DNA of 64,000 nucleotides, from assembly GCA_028274465.1 (NCBI GenBank), contig CM051455.1:127259462-127323461 (forward strand). Reading direction: 5' to 3'. The position numbers and the translations under genes were made by a program. Positions 11,763-24,043 of this stretch are shown piece by piece. The notes beneath the pieces are model-generated. The model ran no database searches, had not been told where the DNA came from, and saw only the letters and a program-made list of their open reading frames with translations. The first letter of the stretch is position 1. Every line of letters begins with the position of its first letter. This DNA is from Plantago ovata (Eukaryota > Streptophyta > Magnoliopsida > Lamiales > Plantaginaceae).

Positions 11763-12641
11763 TAAACACATTAACATACACATAAACACAGAAATACAAA
11801 CAACATATGCTCCTATCAAAAAATTATAGCGGTCGCAAAAATAAGTAAGATATCATGACATAAATATGTACAGAAACCCGAAGCACGAAAAGACATTACA
11901 AAATGAAACTGACATATAACACAGAATACTCATATACAGATTAAGATATATGCGAACGAAATCTATCAAAATAGATACAATTACTCACAGTTGCAAAGAG
12001 TGATATTGAATGGGAGGCGGAGTCTGTCTAGGTCTTGGTTAAGGAGAAAAACAATATTGAGACGGCTGATAGGTTCATTTATATAGGTAGGGTATATGGG
12101 GTAGGTATGTGGATCACTTGGAGCGCGAGCGCAGACATGAGTGCGGGCTCAAAAGCGTCTAATTAGAAAAAAAATGAAAATGCAAATGACTAAAATCACA
12201 TAGTATTAATAGTATAAAATATAGTACTCCTAAATGCATAAAATTTATTAAAGAACTTGACAGATTACTTCCTCTATTTTTTTTCAATCTTTTTCTTTGG
12301 TCAACTGTGTACATGTTGAACCCATATATTATACCTAAATTATATTGATACTAAATAAGAATATTAAAAATTTCATTATATAAGTATTGTTGTTAAAAAA
12401 AATTGCATCCGTATAATTTAGGGCTTTGTTTAGCGTTAGCTTATCAGCTAACGTATAAGCTCCAGAAGCTTATAAACTCGCGTTCACGTAACAAACTTAT
12501 TGCCAGGTACAATAAGTCTGTTATGTGAACGCGAGCTTATAAGCTCCCGGAGCTTATCAACTAGCTTATTTTTAAGCTAATAAAGTTAGCTTATTTTTTT
12601 AATACGCTAGCTTATCATCTTTCATATTTCAATTATACCCC

Positions 12642-12793
<152 letters not shown>

Positions 12794-13144
12794 AAACTAA
12801 TAACACCAATAAAGAATAACACAATACAATACTTGTTGTCCTATACATGTTCATAACTTAAAAAATGATTATTTAATTAATAGTTTACACATAACATAAC
12901 ATATTATTTATTTTTATGTTAAAATAATAATAAAAATTATTATTATTATTTGTAATATTATTATTATTACTATTATTATTATTATAAAATATTCAAAATG
13001 AATGAAAAATATAACAATATAATATGGAATGTCATTTTATCAGTTAACTTATAATCTCATTCGCTAAACACGTAAACCAAAATCAGCTAGCTTATCAGCT
13101 CATTTGCTAAACACGTACACTAAAATAGCTAGCTTAATTATCAG

Positions 13145-13372
13145 TAGGGATGACAATTTGGGCTACCCGGCCCGGGCCCGGCCCGATATACCGGGCCCAG
13201 GCCTGGCCAAGAGAAGTCCATGGGCCGGGCTTGGGCTTATAGCTAGGCCCATGGGCCCGGGCCCGGGCCCGGGCCTAACATCTTGGCCCGTGGGCCCAGC
13301 CCGGGCCTAACATCTTGGCCCGTGGGCCCGGCCCGGCCCGTAATTATATATAAGATTTATGTTTATATATAT

Positions 13373-13469
<97 letters not shown>

Positions 13470-13996
13470 ATATAACTATTGAATTTATAATATTTATACA
13501 CTTATATTATTAAATGATGTTGTACTTTACCCATTTGTAATACTTTTCTATACATATAAGATTTCAAGTGATATACAATCATTTTATATATTATATTTTT
13601 AGTATATTATATAATTTATTAAGTAATTTAATATTAACTAATTTGAATATGTCAAATAAGGAAGTTCATGATAAATTTCAAATGATATAAGGTGATATCA
13701 AAATATTTGATATCAAGCAAAAGATATCTATTAAATAGATTCATCACTCAACTAATACTACACTACATAAATAAAAATTTGAAAAAAAAAAAGACATTTT
13801 GATAACTAAATATTTGAAAAAAAAAAAAAGACTTTTTTTTAAAAAAACCTTAGGCCCGGCCCATGACGGGCCCGGGCTTGGGCCTATTGTTCAGGCCCGA
13901 CCCGGGCCATGGGCCGGGCCTGGGCTTTGTGCTAGTGTCCCCGGGCCCGACCGGGCCTCTGAAAGCCCGGCCCGGCCCGGCCCATTGCCATCCCTA
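13145..13996. mobile_element. Non-autonomous hAT element, GGCCCGGGC-rich ends, 8-bp TSD
   Basis: 852 bp. TIRs TAGGGATGACAAT / ATTGCCATCCCTA. TSD ATTATCAG at 13137-13144 and 13997-14004. Sub-terminal blocks are arrays of GGGCCCGGCCC. The middle has a TA microsatellite at 13361-13460. Confidence 0.92.
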
Positions 13997-14096
13997 ATTA
14001 TCAGCTACCACCTCCAACTAGCATATCAACTATTTTTGCTAAACAGAGCCCTAGAGTAATGTGCGGTGAAACACGAACGCAATTGACCAAAGAGAA

Positions 14097-14230
14097 AGAA
14101 TGTAAAAATAGGGAAGAAGTATAACTTTTTTTTTTTTTTTAACAAGCTTGACTTAGAAAAGAATGTAAAAATACGGAAGAAGTATAACTTTTTTCTTTTT
14201 TTTTTTTAACAAGCTTGACTTAGAAATCAT
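14097..14230. repeat. Tandem duplication of about 66 bp
   Basis: Two units each end in a T-run and AACAAGCTTGACTTAGAAA. Block B has a single unit near 38600-38670. Confidence 0.8.
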
Positions 14231-14322
14231 AAATTCCAAAATTATTCACACCCGGTGGAGTTTGAACCTTTGAGCAAAAAGATATTGTCCTCCCCTAGGA
14301 TACACGGATACACAATTTTGAA

Positions 14323-15490
14323 CACTACAAGAAAAACGGCAAATAGCGATGCTAATTAGCGACGCATAACCATGCGTCGCTAATTTTAGCGACCAAGCTC
14401 ATGCGTCGCTAAATTAACGACGCATGGGCTATGGGTCGCTAAAATTAGCGACGCATGGGCTATGGGTCGCAAAAACTGCATAATTTTCAGGTGGGTCTCC
14501 TCACATTCAACTGGAGCTATAGGGCTCATCTATTATCGGATTGGTGCACATAACCTATCGTTGGATACCTCGTCGAGTTTTCTACGCGTGGACGTTGATT
14601 TGAGGTTGATTCAATATCGTATGAAGGAGTTATGGATGAAATGGCTAGACTGCACTAATCTTGCACACTTGAATGACTCCAAAACCTTTATTCGAACTTC
14701 TGAATATGTGCTTCTAAGGTAAGTCTAAGTTTTTCCCAAATAAACTTCTTGGCTTAAATCGAACTACGGTCACTCACGAACATATCCATGGAACAAATCT
14801 AATCCTAAAATAACTTGAAATATAAACTACGAAAACAGTAACACTGCGTTTAGACCCCCTAAACGATCTCCGATGGCCGAAATTCATCGTACAACATCGC
14901 AAAGCTGTGACTTCAACTTTTCACACCGTTTCGGAGCCACCGACCAAATTTTGTTGAATTCCGACAACGTTGCAAATTTGTCGGTTTGTGCGTAAATTGG
15001 ACCGCATCAACCGTTAAGAAATAAAAAAAAATTAAAATTTAGTGACCTATTCCTTAGATAGTCCACTTAGTAATTGAGATATCTCAAACCGTATGAACAT
15101 ATAAACGATTTATAAATATAAACATATGGAAGTGACTATGAAGAGCAACAACTATATATTATCTAGAACTTATACAAGAATTATCATAAGTATTGGTAGC
15201 TGAGCGGTAAGGGTGTTGGGTTAGTAAGGTGTTGGGTAAGGAGGTGCTAGTTTCAAAACCCAGGAAACACAAGGTAGAGAGGAGAATTTATTTTTAAATT
15301 TTTTTTCCAGATTTAGCGACGCATAGAATGATCGCTAAGTTAGCGACGCTTGACCCCATGGGTCGCCTCGCCATTTAGCGATCAAGGGTTTAGCGACGCA
15401 TTTGCTATGCGTCGCTAAATGGTTTAGTGACGCATGGGGGCAGTTTAGTGATGCATGAGAGCGTCACTAAACTGCATTTTTTTTGTAGTG
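14323..15490. mobile_element. Non-autonomous CACTA (En/Spm) transposon
   Basis: 1168 bp with ends CACTACAAGAAAAA / TTTTTTTTGTAGTG and 3-bp TSD GAA (14320-14322, 15491-15493). Sub-terminal arrays of TTAGCGACGCAT occur in both orientations within about 150 bp of each end, the usual transposase-binding architecture. The interior (14480-15300) has no transposase. It does contain a tRNA-like stretch near 15197 (TAGCTGAGCGG..GTTTCAAAACC). Block B lacks the element. Confidence 0.93.
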
Positions 15491-15765
15491 GAACCTATGA
15501 GTCTATGACCAAAAAGATATTATCCTCCATTCCTCCCTAATGATGTTAAAATATGTCCAGACCGTTCCAGCACGCACTAAGACGAACGACAACGATCTAG
15601 CATATTACATGCAAGTACCCGAAAAGGTTATACACCCTCGAATCTAAGAAGAAAAACTACGGCATGCTTTACTTAGAAACAAAGTAGAGATGTAACTACG
15701 AAAAGGACATCTCTAATGGTACGAGAGATACATTCCGAAAGTCTTAAACATAGGTACAAACCTAT

Positions 15766-15872
15766 GTTTTAAAAAACGAAGCCGGAGGTTGAGTCGGACA
15801 CCCACCCCCCAAAAAAGGTTTAACTGGGGTCGGACCTGTTGAGCCGTTTTATGAGCCGGTGTACCATTATAA

Positions 15873-15971
<99 letters not shown>

Positions 15972-16310
15972 CTAATACTAATATATTTATACTATATTAT
16001 TATTCATATTTTCGTCCAAAATCACACTAAACAAGATTAAATGGTCACCAATCAAGTAAAATGACTTGGTGAAGATCCATATTCAACCAAGATATAGCTT
16101 CTTTTTTTTTTTTTTGCTATTTTACCCAAAAAACGGCTCAACCTCCGTCTCAACCGGTTTCCGGTTCATCAGTTTTGCCGTTTTTTGCCCGTTTTTTCCA
16201 GTTTTAGGGTCTCCGGTTTTTTAGCGTTTAAATAGCGGCATCAGACCGTTGAGCTCCGGTTTCCACGGTTTGACCGGTCCGACTGTCCGGCTCAACCCGG
16301 TTTTTAAAAC
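15766..16310. mobile_element. TIR element (MULE-like?) with a 15-bp direct repeat at its flanks
   Basis: Ends GTTTTAAAAA..CCGG in inverted orientation, with further inverted match in GGTTGAG and CCGG motifs. ATAGGTACAAACCTA occurs at 15750-15764 and 16311-16325, and once only in block B (38971-38985). The centre is an 85-bp TA microsatellite. No coding frame. Confidence 0.75.
15882..15967. repeat. (TA)n microsatellite
   Basis: Sits inside the TIR element at 15766-16310. Confidence 0.95.
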
Positions 16311-16344
16311 ATAGGTACAAACCTAAACATGCAGATGGACTTAT

Positions 16345-17765
16345 ATTTAGTGCACGTACTGATCACGCTTATATTAATATATACACACGATTTAGTGCAC
16401 GAACCAATTGAAACGAGCCAAGAAGCTTGCTATCAAAGGGGTTACAGGCAGCGGGCATGCATAGAAATACTTTTGTGAACCTAATCTATGATATATATAT
16501 TTATATGTTTTGCAGATTTGAATATATTCCGCCCCTCCTTATTAGTATTATATACTTCGTTCACATATTTATCTCACATTCATAAACGCTCATATTCATA
16601 AAATATGTGAAGTTATTCATGATTCAGATTTATAGGAGAATTTTCTAGATATGCATGTAGGAAATTATCCACGGATCAAGTTTGTACAAGAATTTTCCAG
16701 TTACACATTACTTGGGATCCGAATATGTAAACTATTGGGCCTAAGAAGGTAATATATGTGTTATAATACTTCATCAATCCCACACATTTTTATATGTTTT
16801 TCTATTTGGACCTGTCTATTTATTTTTTGTAGGCTTCCTAATAATTTGATAACTATATCCTACGTTATCATTTAGGGGTGAATGTGCGCGGTTTTTATAT
16901 ACAAAATATATAACTAAATTGAACCACTATAGGCAGGTATAGTAGTTGTAATAATAAATTATGGTCGGCTGCATATTTTTTCAATATGTGGCCCGTCGGG
17001 CTTTAAATATTGGAAGGGATTGGCCTGCTACTTGATTAGGGCTGCTCAAATGATCTGGATCCGTTGATCCGGTCCGTTTATCCGCATTTATGGATCGGAT
17101 CAATCCGATCCGTTGGCTAACGGATTGCATTTATTATGATCCGCGAATAACGGATCGGATTGATTCGATCTGCGGATATCCGTGGATCATCCGTTATTAT
17201 TATTATTATTATTATTATATTATTTTTATTATTATTATTTTTTTTTTTTTATATATAAGACTATATATAGCAAAGGAAAGGGAAAAGTAAAACTTATATT
17301 TTTTAGTTATGTTTGTATTCCATAAATATTAGTTGACTCATAAATAACTTGTTAGATGCATATTTTGCAAATCTGAAGATTTTGAGGTTGTTAGAAATAT
17401 GTATCTTCTTGTCTCCATCCCATGTATTGTCGATCTTGGTGATTCGGTATCTTAGAATTCCGTCTACAATGGAGCAAATACATATTGAGTATAATTTTAC
17501 ACCATAATTTATTTTACAAAAAATATTGAAAAATAAAAAGAGCGGATAACAGATCGGACTTGAATTTATCCGTATCCGTACGGATCAATCCGCAATCCGA
17601 TCCGTCCAGAATGGATCGGATCACAGATTGAATTTTTTATGATCCGTTTGACCGGATATCCGGTCAAACGGATTGGATCGATCCGTATCCGGTCCGTGCG
17701 CAGCCTAACTTGATAATTAAAAATGTAGAAATATAATTATGGAAGTTGTTAAAATGGCAGATTGT
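16345..17765. repeat. Dispersed intergenic repeat unit, copy 3
   Basis: Closest to copy 1 and includes two GTGCAC/TGATCA units at its start. It lacks the foldback MITE of copies 1 and 2 and is split by the hAT element at 17037-17707. Confidence 0.8.
17037..17707. mobile_element. Non-autonomous hAT element rich in GGATCC/GGATCGG motifs
   Basis: 671 bp. Left end TAGGGCTGCTCA, right end complement TAGGCTGCGCA. ACTTGAT is duplicated at 17030-17036 and 17708-17714; the eighth base has diverged. Copies 1 and 2 of the host repeat read CTACTTGATAACT uninterrupted. Sub-terminal arrays of TCCGATCCGTT-type motifs flank a TTA microsatellite. No transposase. Confidence 0.88.
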
Positions 17766-17971
17766 GTCAAAGCGTTTGTAGCCGAGTGGCAAGCTGAGAC
17801 ACCCCGTATCCAAGTGGTCACGGGTTCGATCCCCGAAATGGGTGATTATTTGCTCTGTATAGAGACTTATTGAATTGAAGTTGATTAGAAATTTATCGAT
17901 GAAAATTTGTAGGCCAAATATTGTAATCGTAATACTACTATACTTGTATCTCAAAAAAAAAAATAAAAAAA
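17766..17971 (+). mobile_element. tRNA-derived SINE, copy 2, with intact A and B boxes
   Basis: Same SINE as at 2981-3187. The A box is TAGCCGAGTGG (17779-17789) and the B box GGTTCGATCC (17823-17832), a full Pol III internal promoter. It ends in an A-rich tail and the 3' direct repeat is eroded (GCAGATCTTGT). Confidence 0.82.
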
Positions 17972-18003
17972 TCGCAGATCTTGTTATTATTATTATTTTT
18001 TTA

Positions 18004-19432
18004 GACATAATTACATTTGATACCCCCACTAAACACCGACTTTTCATCCTAGTCCAACTATCTTGGTTAATTACATTCTAGTCCATTTGATCGGCCGATG
18101 TTGACTCCAACAGTCATTCTCTCCTCAAATCTCTACAACCAAACACGCCCTTAACCCCTTTTATTTTTCTTTTTTTCTCTTTCCTTTTTCTTTTTTCGTT
18201 TTTCTTTTTTTTTTTTTTCTGTTTTTCTTTTTCCTTTTACATTTTCTTTATTTTTTATTAAAAAAAAAACTTTAAGGAAACTGGAAAAAGGAACCGAAAC
18301 AGCTCCATCGACTTTGTTCATCAATGGAGGTTTATGTTCATCGTCTTCATTCATCAAAGGAACAAAAACAGACCAAGCTTTAACTTTCAAAGCTTGAACC
18401 TCCATTAATGGAGGTCTCAAAGCTTGAACCTGCATTAATTCGATCGGAGCCGATTCATGGTCATTTGCCGACCAGTGCCCACCTCCTTAATCTTCTCCCA
18501 CATCCCATCCTCCCTCACCTCATCCACTACAAACTCCTTCCCTTTATCATACACAACGGATTAGTCCTATTATCCCCATCACACTCCAACTCCCCATCCC
18601 CTGAAACGGGCAAAACACTACCAAAGCTTCCCTTTCGGTGGTTTATTACTACTAGGAGACGATAAATTTCGACTCAACGATCTCCCTATATCACAATTTC
18701 TCGTCACATCACTCTGACTATCATTACTACCATCAATCCTAGATCCATCAGACATCGAAACAATCCCCATTCGACTTATATCGTAATAATACTCCACCAC
18801 ACTCTCTCCCATTACAAATACTAATCCCATCACAATTCACACAAACATTATTACTAATAACATATCCCCAACATCATCGCCATTATCACCAATAGAGCTA
18901 ACAGTTAAGTTCTCACCGATCGGTTGATGGCGCATCAGTCCTGTTCATCATCTTCGCTCTTTTCTTTTCTTTGTCTTTTCATTTTTTTTTTTTTTGCTTT
19001 TTTATTTTTTTCATTTAGTATTTATTTTTATTTAATAAAAAAAAAAAAGAAAGGGAAAACAAATAAAATTTGGGACTCTTTTTTAATTCAATTTTTGTAG
19101 GGATTTGTTTTAAAATAATTTTGTAGAGTATTTTGAAGTATAGTTAAATTATGTGGGTTAATTTCTAAATATTTTGTGTTAATATCGTAAAAATTAAAAG
19201 ATTTGGGGTCAATTTGTAATAAACAAAACTTCATGTTGTTTGGATTAATTCAGAATCAGAAATTTCGGCAGGGGCGAAAAGGTCATTTCCAGAGCTTAGA
19301 GCGCCGAAAGTCAAACGCGTGGGTTAATCTGTAATTACATTTATATAGCAACGGAGGTTTACGTAATAAAAAATATAGATGGGCTAATCTGTAATAAGTG
19401 AAAATAGCAGGGGTGTCAAATGTAATAGCCCC
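18004..19432. mobile_element. Complete non-autonomous MULE-like element
   Basis: Left end GACATAATTACATTTGATACCCC and right end complement GGGGCTATTACATTTGACACCCC (each given 5' to 3'; they share ATTACATTTGAYACCCC). The likely duplicated target is TTTTTTTA plus a neighbour (17996-18003, 19433-19440), hard to delimit in a T-run. Inner order: conserved block CCGATGTTGACTCC, CCAAACACGCCCTTAA, pyrimidine tract, a core with CCATTAATGG and TCAAAGCTT palindromes (18290-18440), a C-rich low-complexity part, then AGTCAAACGCGTGGG and the right TIR. It encodes no transposase. Confidence 0.75.
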
Positions 19433-19440
19433 TTTTTTTA

Positions 19441-21586
19441 TTATAATAATAATAAATAAAAAACAACAAATATTTACATAAAATTAGTGGGCAGCCGAGA
19501 AACAAGTTGAGCTCCCATTCTCTTAGCAATAGCAAAACTAATCCTAGGAAAAATATGATGAGCAGCACGCGCTCCAGTATCCTGAGCCAAAGTGAAACCC
19601 CGGACTCTGACAAGCAACTCAACAACATCAACACCCAACTCCCTAGTGTCGAGAAAGAGAAAGGAAGGAATCCATATCCCTTAGCTGTACAAAAATTCCG
19701 ATACTTCGCGCACTTGCGCTTGGAAGCATCAACAACCGCATGTCCTGGCACAAAGTCCACCATCCCAGACCGAGTCAAAGGGAAGACCCGGTCAGATCCA
19801 CACATACATCCCGCCCCCGATCCCAAGCATAAAGGAGCATGTATGCAGGACGGAGGGACCTGTTACTCCCGCCAGTACTCAAACCAATATCCACTTCCTT
19901 ACCAGTAAAAATGCCAGATCGGAAACATACATCCAAGAGAGTGTCACGAACGACGTTATGTCGGTGCTTGATACCCACCACCTCAGCACACGACACCGCA
20001 TGATCACCAAACACATCTCCAACAAAATCCCGAGAGCAAGTAGAGCAGGGCGAAGACACCGGAAACAAGGCAACACCAAGCCGATAACCCAGAACACACC
20101 TGTAAGTCCTCCCGTTCATAGTCTGTTCCAAATCGTAAATAGGAACTACACGCAACCAATCAGAAGAATGGGCACCTCGCTGAGACTTCCAAAGATCTAC
20201 CTAGCGGGAGATAAAGAGAAAACAGATTCTGCATAAGCAACAACCTTCGTGAAATATATATCTGCCAGTCTCTTCATAAGTCTGGGGGCAGCGATCTCAC
20301 TAGGGTTACCCAAAAGGTTAGAACCTGTGGTCTCAACAAACAAAGACAGGGCACCATCAAAAGCAGGTCCAAGAGAAGTGATACCAGAAGGACACAAGAT
20401 CTTAGCCTGTAAACCAGCAGACTGAAGGCGAGAAGCAAGGAAGGCATAATGACAAACATCCGCAGCAGTATAAACACCAAGCCCCGCAAAAGAAAAGGGC
20501 AAAGTAGCAAGCCGCCACTGCCAATCACCAAAATCGAGGCCCGACGCCGTGACAATACGCTCCAAAGAGGATCTCAAGCCCGATCAAAAGAAAGCTGAGC
20601 CGACTGAAAGAAACCCGGAGGGCAAGTACGCAAAGCAAAATAGAGCTTCGAAATACCCGTACAAGTGCGAAGCAACAACAACTCACACTGCGGATCGTTA
20701 AGCTTCGCGACAGAGTCCATAAGCTCGATGGTCTTGTTCACCCTCTTCACCACAAGCTCACTACTGAAATCGGGACACACACTGACCGAGCCACCAAGGA
20801 CTTTGACCCCACGGAGTGGCCTGGCGATAGAAGGAGGGAAAACACCAGGAACCCTACTCCTCGGATCTTCGACCGGCCAAAAAATCTCAGTTTTGTGAAT
20901 ATTAAGGTGAAGTCTAGAACGTGGGCCATCCTCCAAGATTAGCTCTAAGACCTTCCCCACAACTAAGGTATCTCCGAAAATGGTGCCGTCATCCAAATAC
21001 CAAGCTTGCAAGGATAAGTCAAACGAATCTTTGATCTTACATACCAACGGGTGTAAAACCAGAGCGAAAAGAAGAGGACCCAAAGGATCGCCCTGCTGGA
21101 CCCCTGACCAGATCAAAGAATGTGCTCCCCATAGTACAACCTAGCCGACTGGAATAACAGAACTCAACCCAACGTGAAAGAACGGGGCAACGACGACGAA
21201 CCTCAAGCAGCATAACCGCACGATCCACCATGTTGAAAGCATTCTGAAAGTCAACTAACAACATGGTCAAGCCCACCTCACTGCCTCTCGCCTCTACAAA
21301 CCGACTCAAGGAATGAAGAATAGCCTTACTCCACAAGGTACCCAACACCAAACTGGAGACCGTCAAAATACCGAGATAAAGATGGGCCAACCAAAACAGC
21401 GCCCACCTTAGAGACCAGACGACGCCAAACAGTACCCACATCAATAGGACATATACCACCACCTGGCTTGACCAGCGGAGTGAGAGGAGCACTAGCCATA
21501 TACTCACCCAAAACATGCAGACACTTACCCTCCAAAAAGATGAACCACCCGAGTGATAGAGTTGATCAAATCATTAGAGGTGATCA
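19441..21586 (-). mobile_element. LINE copy A: reverse transcriptase plus R2-like endonuclease region, frames broken
   Basis: Minus-strand coding traces run from about 21535 to 19450. RT motifs are visible: LLVDFQNAFNMVDRAV (motif A), GVQQGDPLGPLLFAL (motif B) and AWYLDDGTIFGDT (YLDD, motif C). Then come conserved downstream blocks (RPLRGVKVLGGSV; GDWQWRLATLP), a CCHC-like CSTC..GDHAVSC, KHRHNVVRDTLLDVC and LRPAYMLLYAWD..DVCVDLTG. The order CCHC, RHN, P-x-D-like and D is that of R2-type restriction-like endonucleases; here the PAD motif has become PAY. I count about eight frame breaks, all readable as single-base losses. It adjoins LINE copy B's TTA tail at its 5' side. Confidence 0.8.
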
Positions 21587-21649
<63 letters not shown>

Positions 21650-21657
21650 TATTATTA

Positions 21658-21713
<56 letters not shown>

Positions 21714-21721
21714 TTTTTTTT
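21587..21721. repeat. (TTA)n microsatellite forming the 3' tail of LINE copy B
   Basis: 135 bases of TTA repeat ending in a T-run. On the minus strand this is the A-rich (TAA)n tail of copy B. It also marks the 5' edge of copy A. Confidence 0.9.
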
Positions 21722-23318
21722 TATAAACTAGACTTTTATTAATCACGCAAATTGGAAGGGAGTCGGGAGACAAGCTGTGCTCCCACCCCTTTCTGTATAC
21801 AAAAGCCAAGTCTAGACAAAAGGAAAGCACCACTCCTAACATCATTGGAATGGCTAACACACAAGCGCTTAAGGCGCGAAAAAGTAGCCAAGGCATCCTC
21901 ATCGAGCTCCCCAAAAGTGGAGAAGGCAAACGGGATGAATGAGTAGCCGTGCTCTGCACACTTAGAAGAATACTTGCTCTTCTTCTTCTGAACGGCAGAC
22001 TGCAAAGCAGCTCCAGCAACCCAAGAATCCAAACCCCCACCAGCAAAAGGAGAGACACCCATAACATCCAAGCAAGCGTCTCGACCTTGGGACCAATTGT
22101 ATAATAACAGGTCTGCCGGGCGTAGGTCCCGTCCAGCATCTGAGAGGAACCCCATATGGACCTCTTTGCGCACAACAACACCAACCGTAGAGCAGATGTC
22201 AGCCAAAGTATCACGCACAAGGTTGTGCCGGAACTTCACCCCCACCTCGCTAGAGCAATGAACAGCGTGGTCACCCCACTGGTCCATCCGACGCACATGA
22301 CAACTCGAGCAAGAGGAACCATCAGGGAACAAAGGGACTGCAAGGCGATAGCACAACACAGCACGAAACTGTCGAGGGTTCATCCGCTGTCCCAACCCAT
22401 CAATAGGAATGGTGGATAAGTAATCCTGCGCATGGGGAGCAGGAACACAACTAATAAGAGCCTTCTGCCGATGACTCAACCCATACCGTGACGCCAAATG
22501 TGCATCAATGACACCAAAATAGCTCTTTGCCAAAGACTTCATAAACTGGGGGGCAGGAGAGCTAGATGTAACAGAGAGAACATCAACACCACAAAAGGTC
22601 GTGAAAGTGTCAAGAGCAGACTGAAAGGTAGGACCAGAAGAAGTAACCCCGGACCTCAACAAAATCCTATCCTGCAAAGAGCTAGACTGCAAGCGAGAAG
22701 CAAGAAAAGCAAACTGACTGACATCCTCCGCACACAGGACCCCCAGACCTCCAAGTCTGATGGGAAGAGTGGAAAGCCGCCACTGCCAATCCCCGAAACC
22801 AGGCCCCGAACCTGTTACGATCATCTCCAAGGAAGTACGCAAGGCCTGATCAAACTGGACGAGAGCCTCACCCCAAGCCAAAGGAGGACAGGTCCTCAAA
22901 GCATAAGATAACTTCGCCACCCCCGCACAATTGCGAAGAAGAAGAAGCTCACACTGAGGATCATCGAGCTTGCGGACAGCCTCCAGCAAAGTGATGGTCT
23001 TGGACACCCGGCGCGCAACTAAATCAAGACAAAAACCCGAATCTGCACTAACAGAGCCCCCAAGGAGCTTGACCCCCTGAAGCGGCCGAGAGATAGTAGC
23101 AGGGAAAAGGCCAGCCACCCTTCCACGAGGGTCCTCCACCGGCCGAAAAAGCTCAGTCTTATCGACATTCAGATGCAACCCACGCGCTGGTCCATCAACA
23201 CGGATAATATCGAGCGCCTTGGCAACCATAAGAGTATCACCAATAATAGTGCAGTCGTCAAGATACCACGCCTGAAGAGAAAGCTCACACGACTGATGAA
23301 TAGCATGGACCAACGGAT
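21722..23318 (-). mobile_element. LINE copy B, 5'-truncated within the RT, 524-codon uninterrupted frame
   Basis: The minus-strand frame 23313 to 21739 starts within the RT just before AWYLDDCTIIGDT and runs to a natural stop after QLVSRLPSNL. It includes RPLQGVKLLGGSV, GDWQWRLSTLP, AQDYLSTIPIDGLGQRMNP, CSSC..GDHAVHC, KFRHNLVRDTLADIC and LRPADLLLYNW followed by DACLDVMG. The catalytic-type residues of a restriction-like endonuclease (PAD..D) are kept. The uninterrupted frame suggests a younger insertion than copy A. Clade not fixed: R2-, R4-, CRE-, Utopia- or Dualen-type are options. Confidence 0.82.
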
Positions 23319-23336
23319 ATTATTATTATTATATTA

Positions 23337-23377
<41 letters not shown>

Positions 23378-23760
23378 GTTTTTTTACATTATTTTAATTT
23401 AATAAATACATTTTATTTTCATTTTATGAATTGAATTATACTTTAAGTGAGCGTGCTAAATTTTTTTAGGGAGTCTCATGTTTAAATTTAATTTTTTATA
23501 ATTTATTGATTTTTAATATATATATTCTTTTTCAATTTCAACCTAAATGTTGAATTTGAGGAGATTTTAGGACTAGCATCAACATCCTCAAACTAGCATG
23601 TGGAGATCCTTGCCATCAGTGACAAGTCGTGGTTAATTAGTTCGTCATAAAGTCACGAAACTGGACGTCCCACAACGGTAGTTCACTCATCAGAAAGAAA
23701 GGATAGGCCGTCAAGAACGACGATAGAAGAATTAAGAATGTTCATGAATGAACATGATGA
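23319..23760. repeat. (TTA)n microsatellite and flank shared with 6562-6807
   Basis: A TTA run to about 23377, then AATTGAATTATACTTTAAGTGAGCG and following bases, as downstream of LINE copy C. 23573-23760 is unassigned sequence with no gene. Confidence 0.7.
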
Positions 23761-23761
23761 A

Positions 23762-24028
23762 GACTTAGACTTCCCTACGACTTAGGGATATCTCTTAGTC
23801 GTCCCCATTCATTGTACCTAGGTTAGGATTATGTTTACTTAGTCACTAAGAGTCCAATAAGGGAAAGATCTCCTAATTAATAGAAGATATTCTCTAAGAT
23901 TGGTAATTATCTCTTAGTAGTTGCTGATAAGGTAGGTAAGATCAAGAATATTACTTGAATATCCTATTCTATACTTATCAATTAGCATCTTTAATATTTA
24001 TCTTTCATATCTTTGTATTCTCCACCAC
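23762..24028 (+). repeat. LTR fragment related to 7758-8040
   Basis: Matches from ACTTAGACTTCCCTA to TCTCCACCACTAT and stops just before the TATA box. The Tat element inserted 15 bases further on. Confidence 0.75.
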
Positions 24029-24043
24029 TATGACTTACATAGG

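Noticed and set aside
17779..17840. tRNA gene
   Set aside because: A and B boxes are present, but the segment lies within a SINE with an A-tail and does not fold into a complete tRNA by eye.
18151..18435. Lys/Glu-rich 94-codon minus-strand frame
   Set aside because: Translation of the pyrimidine tract of a MULE.
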